Shown: positions 1 to 6,869 of the stretch, piece after piece | How positions within the stretch are numbered: position 1 is the stretch's first letter | Layout: the number at the start of each line of letters is the position of its first letter | Assembly: GCA_019745565.1 (NCBI GenBank) | Contig: JAIESW010000002.1 | Coordinates: forward strand, 185,006 to 249,005 | DNA length: 64,000 nucleotides | From: Burkholderiales bacterium | GTDB taxonomy: Bacteria > Pseudomonadota > Gammaproteobacteria > Burkholderiales > Ga0077523 | Direction: 5' to 3' | The notes under the pieces: model-generated | Databases searched by the model: none | Told to the model about the DNA's origin: nothing | The model's input: only the letters and a program-made list of their open reading frames with translations | Translations under genes and position numbers: made by a program

Positions 1-354
1 GGTTACTGCCATTGCGAATCCTGCCGCACCTGGTCGGCTGGACCGGTCAATGCCTTCACGTTGTGGAAGCCGGAGGCGATCCATATCGTGCGTGGCGCCG
101 ACAACATCGGTACGTTCCACAAGACGCCCAGAAGTCATCGCAAGTGGTGCAAGACCTGCGGCGGTCATCTCTATACCGAGCATCCCGGTTGGGGACTCAC
201 CGACGTGTACGCGGCAGTCATCGCCGACTTCCCGTTCAAGCCCGCGGTCCACGTCAACTATCAGGAGACGCATCTGCGCATGGCCGATGGCTTGCCCAAG
301 CTGAAGGACGTGCCGGCGGAAATGGGCGGTTCCGGCGTGACCTTGCCGGAGTAG
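1..354 (+). CDS. GFA-family zinc protein (C-terminal part)
   Basis: The gene enters the window already open, so its start and first Zn motif lie upstream. The visible reading frame begins GYCHCESCRTWSAGPV, giving a CxxC pair, and continues to WCKTCGGHLYTEHP, a second CxxC pair. This spacing is characteristic of the GFA (glutathione-dependent formaldehyde-activating enzyme-like/CENP-V) family, cytosolic zinc-binding proteins of about 130-150 residues. About 117 residues are visible, so only a short N-terminal part is missing. The family name does not prove formaldehyde chemistry; most members have no assigned substrate. It is convergent with the bufC gene that follows, 26 bases away, so it is not part of the bufferin operon. 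Confidence 0.85.
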   Translation, partial: GYCHCESCRTWSAGPVNAFTLWKPEAIHIVRGADNIGTFHKTPRSHRKWCKTCGGHLYTEHPGWGLTDVYAAVIADFPFKPAVHVNYQETHLRMADGLPKLKDVPAEMGGSGVTLPE

Positions 355-380
355 CGGGCAGGTCCGAGCGAGCGTCCGGC

Positions 381-1160
381 TCAAACCTCGAGCCGGACGA
401 TCAGCCCGTCATCGATCCATTGCCGCAACCACCAGGCCGCTCGGGACGGGGCCTGCTCGGCACCCAGGCGCTCCGCCGCTTGCGCGCAGATCTGCGCGAA
501 GGTCGCACCGCCGCACGCGGCCTCGAGCGCCGCCGCCTCCACCTCGTCGAGCGAGCGGTAGTTGGTGTCGAAGTCCCGGCGCCACACGAGCCATCCGGTC
601 GGAGCGTCGAGCGCGCGCGCTGCCGGTAAAGGTTCGTCCCGATCGGCAGCCATGCGCAGCAGCGGAGCGTTGGTGGAGAGATTCAGCAGTCGTACCGACG
701 GGTGAAACGTGAACACGGTCGCGGCCAGAGCCTCCGCGCGCACGCTCGTCAAGTCATCGACCGTGATGCCCGGTGCGTCGGACGCATCGAACGCAGCGGC
801 CAGTGTCCAGTCGAACGTCGCAAGCTCCGTCAGCCAGGATCGCCGATCGTAGGGCTGGGTCGACCGCAGGAAGTCGGCAAAGCCGGCGCCGAACCAGCGG
901 ATGTTGCGCACCGTCGAAGGTGCTGCCTCCACGTAGCGAGCGCAGGCTTCGTCGAAAGCCGCTGCACCGAGATGGGCGCGCAGCGTTCCGAACGTGTCGG
1001 CCAGCGCGCTGCGCAGGCGGATGCGGTAGGCCTCGTGGTAGATCGCGAGGCGCGGCCCCGGCCCGCTGCGCGGACCGTCTTCGATCGACAGGAGGATCGC
1101 GACATCGCCGCCGAGCACGAACTGCTGGAACTGCCGCTGCAGATCTTCCAGCCCGATCAT
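381..1160 (-). CDS. bufC: BufC-type DUF2063 RiPP maturation partner
   Basis: Predicted 259-aa protein of the DUF2063 family (putative DNA-binding domain name in databases), the standard partner of DUF692/MNIO enzymes in bufferin biosynthesis. In that pathway BufC binds the precursor and helps the iron enzyme BufB convert Cys residues of BufA to thiooxazoles. The N-terminal half carries the family signature (LQRQFQQFVL near residue 8, IYHEAYRIRL near 40, and YDRRSWLTELATFDWTLAAA near 105). The start ATG overlaps the bufB stop as ATGA, so the two are translationally coupled. Last gene of the minus-strand run 4497-381. The assignment by family and neighbour is strong; the exact precursor it serves is inferred to be the Cys-rich protein at 2302-2574. 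Confidence 0.88.
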   Translation of the reverse strand: MIGLEDLQRQFQQFVLGGDVAILLSIEDGPRSGPGPRLAIYHEAYRIRLRSALADTFGTLRAHLGAAAFDEACARYVEAAPSTVRNIRWFGAGFADFLRSTQPYDRRSWLTELATFDWTLAAAFDASDAPGITVDDLTSVRAEALAATVFTFHPSVRLLNLSTNAPLLRMAADRDEPLPAARALDAPTGWLVWRRDFDTNYRSLDEVEAAALEAACGGATFAQICAQAAERLGAEQAPSRAAWWLRQWIDDGLIVRLEV

Positions 1161-2020
1161 GCCGCTGCCGCTGCCGCTGCCGCTTCCGGATCCAGGATCG
1201 ACGTCACGATCCGTCGCGCGCGATCCAGTTCGGTCACGAGATCCGCCAGCGGGGGGATGTCGTCGTCGCGCTCGATCATGGTGGCCACGGGACCGAGGCG
1301 CTCCGCGGTGTACCGATAGAGATCCCACACCGGTTCGGCGACCGGCGCATCGTGCGTGTCCACGATCCAGTGGCCGCAGTGACTGTGGCCCGCGAGATGA
1401 ATCTGCTGCACGCGGTCGGCCGGCATCGCGTCGATGTAGGTCCGCGCGTCGAAGCCGTGATTGAAGGCGCTGACATGGACGTTGTTCACGTCGAGCAGGA
1501 TCAGGCAGTCGGCGCGCTGCGCGAGTTCGGCCAGGAACTCCCATTCCGTGCAATCGCCGCCCGCGAAGCTCACGTAGCTCGAGACGTTCTCGAGCAGGAT
1601 GCGGCGCCCGAGCGTGTCCTGGACTTGCGTCACACGGCGGACCACGTGATCGAGTGCCGCCTCGGTGAACGGCAGCGGCAGGAGATCGTGCAGGTTCCGG
1701 CCCTGCGTACCGGTCCAGCACAGGTGATCGGAGATCCACAACGGCTCGACGCGCCGCGCCAGCGCCGCGACCTCTGAAAGGTACTCGCGATCCAACGGAT
1801 CGGTGCCGCCGATGGACAGGGAGACGCCATGCATGACCACCGGATAGTCGCGGCGGATCGCGTCGAGCCACTGCAGCGGCCGTCCACCCGGCACCAGATA
1901 GTTCTCGGTGAGGATCTCGAACCAGTCGATCGCGGGCGGCGTTGCCGCGATCTCCTCATAGTGGGCCGGGCGCAGGCCGAGTCCGTAGCCGGCAATCGGG
2001 ATGCGGGGTGGGGTGGACAT
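1157..2020 (-). CDS. bufB: BufB-type MNIO (DUF692) peptide-modifying enzyme
   Basis: 287-aa DUF692 TIM-barrel protein, a multinuclear non-heme iron-dependent oxidative enzyme. The expected metal-ligand region is intact: WFEILTEN (35-40), MHGVSLS (63-69), ISDHLCW (96-102), LLENVSSY (142-149), LLDVNN (175-180), NHGF (187-190), IHLAGHSH (207-214), DTHD (221-224) and MIER (248-251). ATG at 2020 is chosen because it gives the usual N-terminus GYGLGLRP. The longer open frame upstream runs through repeat DNA. The C-terminus ends in eight Ala codons made by a hexanucleotide repeat, and the stop overlaps bufC. Its likely substrate is the Cys-rich peptide encoded 281 bases upstream, separated from it by two hairpin repeats. 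Confidence 0.92.
   Translation of the reverse strand: MSTPPRIPIAGYGLGLRPAHYEEIAATPPAIDWFEILTENYLVPGGRPLQWLDAIRRDYPVVMHGVSLSIGGTDPLDREYLSEVAALARRVEPLWISDHLCWTGTQGRNLHDLLPLPFTEAALDHVVRRVTQVQDTLGRRILLENVSSYVSFAGGDCTEWEFLAELAQRADCLILLDVNNVHVSAFNHGFDARTYIDAMPADRVQQIHLAGHSHCGHWIVDTHDAPVAEPVWDLYRYTAERLGPVATMIERDDDIPPLADLVTELDRARRIVTSILDPEAAAAAAAA
1161..1184. repeat. Hexanucleotide repeat at the bufB/bufC junction
   Basis: Four perfect copies of GCCGCT (GCAGCG sense on the minus strand) encode the poly-Ala tail of BufB and abut the overlapping stop/start with bufC. A gain or loss of one unit would keep frame and change only the tail by two Ala. Confidence 0.9.
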
Positions 2021-2048
2021 GGTCGGGGTGTGGATGTCGGAGCGGGCC

Positions 2049-2296
2049 CCCATCCCAACCTTCCCCCGACGCAGTCGGGGGAAGGGGCGTACGTCCCCTC
2101 CCCCGGCTTCGACGGGGGAGCGCCCCCCACCGTCGATGGGGAAGGTTGGGAAGTGGCCAGCGGTTGTCGAAGCGGCTACGTCACCCTCTCGACACTCACT
2201 CAATGTGTCTGGGGAAAGGCTGTACATCCTTCGAGGTCACGCAACCGCAGGCACTCCTTCCCCCACCTTCGGTGGGGGAAGGCTGGGATGGGGGCG
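2049..2296. repeat. Dispersed hairpin repeats between bufA2 and bufB
   Basis: Several units of the window-wide palindromic family fill the gap: a C-rich/G-rich hairpin at about 2049-2095, degenerate ones to 2155, and a typical unit at 2250-2296 (core ACTCCTTCCCCC, short loop, GGGGGAAGG, then GGGATGGGGGC). They end six bases before the bufA2 stop codon. On RNA they would fold into strong stems that could terminate or attenuate transcription between precursor and enzyme genes; that role is inference. Confidence 0.85.
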
Positions 2297-2301
2297 TTCG
2301 C

Positions 2302-2574
2302 TCAGGCTCGCCCGAAATGCTCCATGCAGGCCTTCTCGGTCATCATCAGGAAGCTGTGACCCTTGCAGGCGTTCTGACCCTTGCAGGCGTTCATGGCGGT
2401 CTTGCATTCACCCTGACCCTTGCACGCGTTCGAGCCGTAGCACTTGACGCTTGCCGTGCTCGAATCGGCCGATTGATGCACGCCGCTGCCGGGGTTGGAC
2501 TGACATCCGGCGAGAAACATCGCGGCGGCCGCAGTTGCGATCGCGGCGCCTGCCACTGTGGACTTCTCGATCAT
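2302..2574 (-). CDS. bufA2: Cys-rich bufferin precursor (BufA2-like), possible lipoprotein
   Basis: 90-aa secreted peptide. An N-terminal signal segment of about 23 residues ends in LAGC (Cys24), a lipobox. The mature part carries six more Cys (45, 51, 57, 64, 70, 83) in the repeated pattern CxxxxxCKG seen in BufA2-type bufferins (KCYGSNACKG, GECKTAMNACKG, QNACKG). Bufferins are MNIO-modified RiPPs that bind copper in the periplasm. ATG at 2574 has a GAGGAG Shine-Dalgarno eight bases upstream. The bufB/bufC genes follow on the same strand. The lipobox is odd for a bufferin and would anchor it to a membrane (Gln at +2 predicts the outer membrane). A simple Cys-rich lipoprotein without modification is the alternative. 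Confidence 0.85.
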   Translation of the reverse strand: MIEKSTVAGAAIATAAAAMFLAGCQSNPGSGVHQSADSSTASVKCYGSNACKGQGECKTAMNACKGQNACKGHSFLMMTEKACMEHFGRA

Positions 2575-2721
2575 CGTTGCTCTCCTCGTAGAGTTGGTGA
2601 AGTGCGCTCGAATGTCGGCACGACGCGAACTTCCCCGCGGGGCCGACCGGCATTCCGCGTGCGCTGACCGTGCTGGGTCCGACGGGCACCCACCCATTAC
2701 GAGTCACGCACCTGGTTGGAT

Positions 2722-2937
2722 TCACCCGCGGGCGTAGCGGGTCATGCGTGCGGCGACCTGGGTCGATTCGCGCTTCGGCGACGTGACGCGAAGTTCCACG
2801 CGCGGGCCGCCGGCGCGCGCGAAGTGCACGTCGTCCTGCTCGCCGGCAGCGAAGGACGGTGTCGCGTGCGCGGCGGCGATGATGAGCGCCGAGGTTGCCG
2901 CGAGTTGCAGGGTCTTGAGCGTAGTGGAAGCGTTCAT
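2722..2937 (-). CDS. Small exported protein of unknown function
   Basis: 71-aa product starting MNASTTLKTLQLAAT, with a Sec signal peptide ending near ATPSFA (residue 30) and a basic mature part of about 41 residues rich in Arg, without any Cys. AAAGGAA lies six bases before ATG 2937. It sits between bufC2 (ends 3090) and bufA2 in the same direction, so it may be co-transcribed with the bufferin genes. Because it lacks Cys it is not a bufferin precursor. I do not recognise the family. The reality of the gene rests on the signal peptide, the ribosome-binding site and its position. Confidence 0.55.
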   Translation of the reverse strand: MNASTTLKTLQLAATSALIIAAAHATPSFAAGEQDDVHFARAGGPRVELRVTSPKRESTQVAARMTRYARG

Positions 2938-3089
2938 GGAGATTCCTTTCGTCGATGGAGATGGGAGTCGTCGGCACGACACTGCCGCAGATTTGCGGAC
3001 GTCGCCTGCGACGTGTCGCCATTGACGCATCTCCGGATCAACGTCCGGTCGCGGAAAAGTGGCGTTTCTGTGGCGAACGACGGCAGCCG

Positions 3090-3860
3090 TCAGCCGCCTT
3101 CGAAGCCCGCCAGCCGTCCGCGACCGATAAGACCGCGCAGCAGCGCTGCCGCGTCGGCTCCGGGCTCCACCGCCAGTGCTGCAGCGATCGCATCCGCGAT
3201 CGGTCGCCCGAGGCGGCATGCTTCCAGCACTGCATAGGTGGCAGCATCCACGCGCTCGACGGCGACGGCGTGATCCGCCTCGCGCAGCACGGTCAGCCGG
3301 TCGCCGCCTTCGTTCAGATCCACCGTCTCTTCGCCATCGCGCTCGGGTTGATTCGCTTCCCAGATGTGCAGGATCGGGTACGGGGATCGCACCAACCGCA
3401 GCGACGGATGGGGCATGAAGCACAGGTCTCCCTGGCGGGCCGGCTCGACGGCAGCGAGCGCCGACCAATCGAAGGGCGGCGGCGATGCTGCATGAAACGC
3501 TTCGTGCCAGGCCCATTCGAGCCGCGCCACGTCCGCGAGCCACGGCAGGCCGGCAGCGGCCGGGTGAGCCTCCAGGTACTCCGCGAAGTGCCCGCCGTAG
3601 TCGTGGATGTCGCCCGACATGGACGGATAGGCCGACGCGTACTGGCCGGCGACGTGATCGAAGAATGCCGGCCCGACCAGCCGTGCGACCACCGGGTGTA
3701 CGTCGAGCAGCGCGGTGGCGAGGTTGTTCAGGGCATTGTTGCGGTAGACCGCGAAGCGCGCTGTCCGGCCGGGCGCGTCGTCGATGATCGCGACCGGCGG
3801 CCGTGCATCGGGCGCGAACACCGCCGCGACGAACTCACGCTGCAGCGTCGAGAGATCCAT
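3090..3860 (-). CDS. bufC: Second BufC-type DUF2063 protein
   Basis: 256-aa DUF2063 protein. The family pattern is clear: LQREFVAAVF at residue 6, RFAVYRNNALNNLATAL near 36, then the HPVVARLVG and WLADVARLEWAWHEAFHA segments of the N-terminal domain, and a variable C-terminal domain. It overlaps the upstream truncated bufB-like gene by 26 bases, the usual BC arrangement. It is a clear paralogue of the bufC at 381-1160 but divergent enough to have served a different precursor. With its bufB partner truncated it may now work with the intact BufB at 1157-2020, or be a relic. Confidence 0.85.
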   Translation of the reverse strand: MDLSTLQREFVAAVFAPDARPPVAIIDDAPGRTARFAVYRNNALNNLATALLDVHPVVARLVGPAFFDHVAGQYASAYPSMSGDIHDYGGHFAEYLEAHPAAAGLPWLADVARLEWAWHEAFHAASPPPFDWSALAAVEPARQGDLCFMPHPSLRLVRSPYPILHIWEANQPERDGEETVDLNEGGDRLTVLREADHAVAVERVDAATYAVLEACRLGRPIADAIAAALAVEPGADAAALLRGLIGRGRLAGFEGG

Positions 3861-4497
3861 GGCCCACCTCGTCGAGAATGGCCGCGGCCTTCGCAGCCTC
3901 GCCCAGCAGCACCGGCAGTGCCGGAATGTTCGTGTCCCATTCGATCAGGGTCGGCACGGCGCCGAGCCGCCGGACGGTGTGGCGGAACAACGCCCAGACC
4001 TCGTCGGCCACCCGCCGTCCATGCGTGTCCACGAGCAGGTCTCCGCTCACGTCGAACCCGGCGAGATGGATCTCCTCCACGGCCGCCGACGGGATCGCGT
4101 CGACGTAGCGACGGGCTTCGAAGCCGTGGTTCATGGCGCTCACGTAGATGTTGTTCACGTCGAGCAGCAGGCCGCAGCCGGTCTGCCGCGCCACCGCCGC
4201 GAGGAAATCCCACTCGTGCATGTCCGCGCCCTCGAACTGCACGTAGCTCGACACGTTCTCGATCAGCACGCGGCGGTCGAGGAACTCCTGCGCCTGGTCG
4301 ACCCTCTCGCAGAAATGCGCCAGCGCCTCTTCCGTGTACGGCATCGGCAGCAGGTCGTGCAGGTAGCGCCCGTCCACCGAGCCCCAGCACAGGTGATCCG
4401 AAACGAAGCACGGCTCGAAGCGCTCGACGAGCGCCTGCAACGACAGCAGATAATGGCGCGCCAGCGGGTCCACGGAGCCGAGCGACAGGCCGACGCC
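3835..4497 (-). pseudogene. bufB: N-terminally truncated bufB (MNIO/DUF692)
   Basis: Homology to DUF692 starts abruptly at GVGLSLGS (about 4497), equivalent to residue 65 of the intact BufB nearby, and runs to the normal C-terminus. Everything before it, including the early Glu/Asn and His metal-ligand region (WFEI..EN and MHG), is missing. The bases further upstream belong to the divergent response regulator. Retained motifs are SDHLCWG, LIENVSSY, LLLDVNN, MNHGF, EIHLAGF, DTHG and LIEWD. A GTG at 4473 could start a 212-aa product. Without the first 64 residues the iron site should be incomplete, so I call it a pseudogene. The deletion also removed any bufA that stood in front. Confidence 0.75.
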
Positions 4498-4640
4498 GAT
4501 CCTTGACGCCGTGACCGACCGACGCGAGAAAGGCGGGTAGTACCATGCAGACGATCGTGAACAGCCCCGCAGTCCCCGCCGGCCGCCCGCCCGACGGATC
4601 GCCCCGTGCAGAGACCGAACCCACGTTCAGGAGGGAAGCC

Positions 4641-5357
4641 GTGCGCCGCAACGTGCTGGTGGTGGAAGACCAGAAGGAGATCGCCGATCTGGTCGCGCTC
4701 CACCTGCAGGATCTCGCCTGCGACGTGACCGTCGCCTACGACGGCATCGTCGGGCTGGCGGAAGTGGAAGCGAAGCCCTTCGATCTGGTCCTGCTCGATA
4801 TCATGCTGCCGGGGCTGGACGGGCTCGAGATCCTGAAGAAGATGCGCGCCAAGGCCATCTACACGCCGGTGCTCATGCTCACCTCGAAGTCGTCCGAGAT
4901 CGACCGTGTCCTGGGCCTCGAACTGGGTGCCGACGACTACGTCACCAAGCCTTTCAGCGTCACCGAGCTCACCGCCCGGGTGAAGGCCATCTTCCGGCGC
5001 GTCGACGCGTTGTCGCAGCCGGCACCCGCAGCCGCTTCGCGGCGCATCCAGACCGGCACGCTCGCGATCGAACCGGACAAGCGCGTCGTCACGCTGGACG
5101 GCAAGGAGGTGGACCTGACCGCGAAGGAGTTCGACCTGCTGCTGTGCTTCGCCCAGAACCCCGGCCGCGTGTTCACGCGCGCTCAGCTGCTCGACAAGGT
5201 GTGGGGCTATTCCCACAGCGGCTACGAGCACACGGTGAACTCCCACATCAACCGTCTGCGCACCAAGATCGAAGCCGATCCGGCGAATCCGCGCTACATC
5301 TTGACGGTGTGGAGCGTGGGCTACAAGTTCACGGAACTCGACAAGGCTGCCCGCTAG
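4641..5357 (+). CDS. OmpR-family response regulator
   Basis: 238-aa two-domain regulator: receiver domain (LVVEDQ near residue 5, phospho-acceptor Asp53 in LLDIML, Lys in VTKPFS) and a C-terminal winged-helix DNA-binding domain (LTAKEFDLLLCFAQNPGRVF, then HINRLRTKIE and ILTVWSVGYKF). I choose GTG 4641 because AGGAGG lies six bases upstream and the receiver fold begins at once; an ATG at 4545 would add 32 residues without domain content. The histidine kinase starts nine bases downstream, so they form a cognate pair. It is divergent from the truncated bufB/bufC2 genes and may regulate one or both flanking bufferin loci; this is inference from position. Confidence 0.9.
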   Translation: MRRNVLVVEDQKEIADLVALHLQDLACDVTVAYDGIVGLAEVEAKPFDLVLLDIMLPGLDGLEILKKMRAKAIYTPVLMLTSKSSEIDRVLGLELGADDYVTKPFSVTELTARVKAIFRRVDALSQPAPAAASRRIQTGTLAIEPDKRVVTLDGKEVDLTAKEFDLLLCFAQNPGRVFTRAQLLDKVWGYSHSGYEHTVNSHINRLRTKIEADPANPRYILTVWSVGYKFTELDKAAR

Positions 5358-5366
5358 CCTGCGCGA

Positions 5367-6866
5367 ATGTTCCGGACGCTCTACAGCAAGCTCGCGATCA
5401 CGCTGGTGGTGCTGTTCCTGCTGCTGGGGGCGCTGTTCTTCACAGTCATGCGCGCGACGTTCGAGTCGCAGCAACTCGCGGCCGAGCAGCAGCTGAACCG
5501 TCCCCTCGCACAGCGGCTCGTGCACGAGTACCTGGCCGGCGCCGGCGGCCTGACGGCCGAAGCCGACCGCACGCTGTTCGACGCGATGATGAGCATCAAT
5601 CCGACCATCGAGCTGTATCGCCTCGGGCTCGACGGTCACGTCGTCTCCTGCTCGGTGCCGCCTGGCCGCGTGATCCGCGAGTTCGTCGATCTCGATCCGG
5701 TCCGCCGGTTCCTCGACGGCACCGCGCGCTGGCCGCTCAAGGGCGATGATCCGCGCGATCCGCGCCGCAGCAAGATCTTCTCGGCCGCACCGATCCTGAG
5801 CAACGGCGAGCCCGCCGGCTATCTGTACATCGTGATCGGTGGCGAGGAGCAGGATTCCATCGCGCGCAAGTTCGCCATGGATCACACGCTGATGTCGGCG
5901 CTCTGGCTGATCGGCGGCGGTCTCGTGCTCGGTCTGGTGGCGGGGTTTGCCGCCTTCGGTCTGCTCACGACGCGCCTGCAGCGGCTGGCCCAGGCCATGG
6001 AGCGCTTCCGGTCGAGCAATTTCGCGGAGAAGGTCCCGTATCTCGCCGGATCGGACGCCGCGACCGCCGACGAGATCGATCGCCTCGGTCACACCTACAA
6101 CCAGATGGCCGACCGCATCATCGACCAGCTGCAGGAACTGCGCGACAACGACTCGGCCCGGCGCGACCTGATCGCCAACGTCTCCCATGATCTGCGTACG
6201 CCGCTGGCTTCGTTGCGCGGGTACCTCGACACCCTGCTGCTGAAGGGCGACGCCCTGTCGGAGCGCGAGCGTGCCTTCTACCTGGAGACCGCCGCGCGCC
6301 AGAGCGAGCGACTCGGCAATCTGGTGGCGCAGTTCTTCGAGCTGGCGAAACTCGATGCGGGCGACATCAAGCTGACGCGCGAACCCTTCGTGATCGAGGA
6401 ACTGATCCAGGATGTCGTGCAGCAGTTCCGCATCCGCGCGGAAGGCAAGGGCGTCGAGCTGTCCATGACCGCAGGAGGCCGCAGCCATTTCGCCAATGCC
6501 GATATCGGTCTCACCGAACGGGCCCTGGGCAACCTGATCGACAACGCGATCCGCCACACCGGGTCCGGTGGCTCGGTGACGGTATCCATCCGGGCGGACG
6601 GCTCGATGATCGAGATCACCGTGGCCGATACCGGCTCGGGCATTCCGAGGGAAGCGCTGCCGCACGTGTTCGAGCGCAGCTTCACGCTCGATCGCAGCCG
6701 TTCCTCCGCCTCGGGCGGCTCCGGCTTGGGCCTCGCCATCACCAAACGCATCGTCGAACTGCACGGCGGCCGGATCACCGTGGACAGCGTGGTCGGCGAA
6801 GGCACGAGCTTCACCTTCCAGCTGCCGGCCGGCGATCGGCCCGGTGCGACGGCCATGGCGGCGTAG
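5367..6866 (+). CDS. HAMP-domain sensor histidine kinase
   Basis: 499-aa inner-membrane kinase. TM1 lies at about residues 9-30 and TM2 at about 177-200, enclosing a periplasmic sensor loop of about 140 residues. HAMP follows (RLQRLAQAMERF near 205), then the dimerisation box NVSHDLRTPL with His274, and the ATPase domain with N box (NLIDNAIRHT), G1 (ADTGSGIP) and G2 (GGSGLGLAI). It should autophosphorylate His274 and pass phosphate to Asp53 of the upstream regulator. The periplasmic loop has no Cys/His cluster that would point to direct metal sensing. It is followed after three bases by a membrane PAS-GAF gene, so all three are probably one operon. Confidence 0.92.
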   Translation: MFRTLYSKLAITLVVLFLLLGALFFTVMRATFESQQLAAEQQLNRPLAQRLVHEYLAGAGGLTAEADRTLFDAMMSINPTIELYRLGLDGHVVSCSVPPGRVIREFVDLDPVRRFLDGTARWPLKGDDPRDPRRSKIFSAAPILSNGEPAGYLYIVIGGEEQDSIARKFAMDHTLMSALWLIGGGLVLGLVAGFAAFGLLTTRLQRLAQAMERFRSSNFAEKVPYLAGSDAATADEIDRLGHTYNQMADRIIDQLQELRDNDSARRDLIANVSHDLRTPLASLRGYLDTLLLKGDALSERERAFYLETAARQSERLGNLVAQFFELAKLDAGDIKLTREPFVIEELIQDVVQQFRIRAEGKGVELSMTAGGRSHFANADIGLTERALGNLIDNAIRHTGSGGSVTVSIRADGSMIEITVADTGSGIPREALPHVFERSFTLDRSRSSASGGSGLGLAITKRIVELHGGRITVDSVVGEGTSFTFQLPAGDRPGATAMAA

Positions 6867-6869
6867 GTC

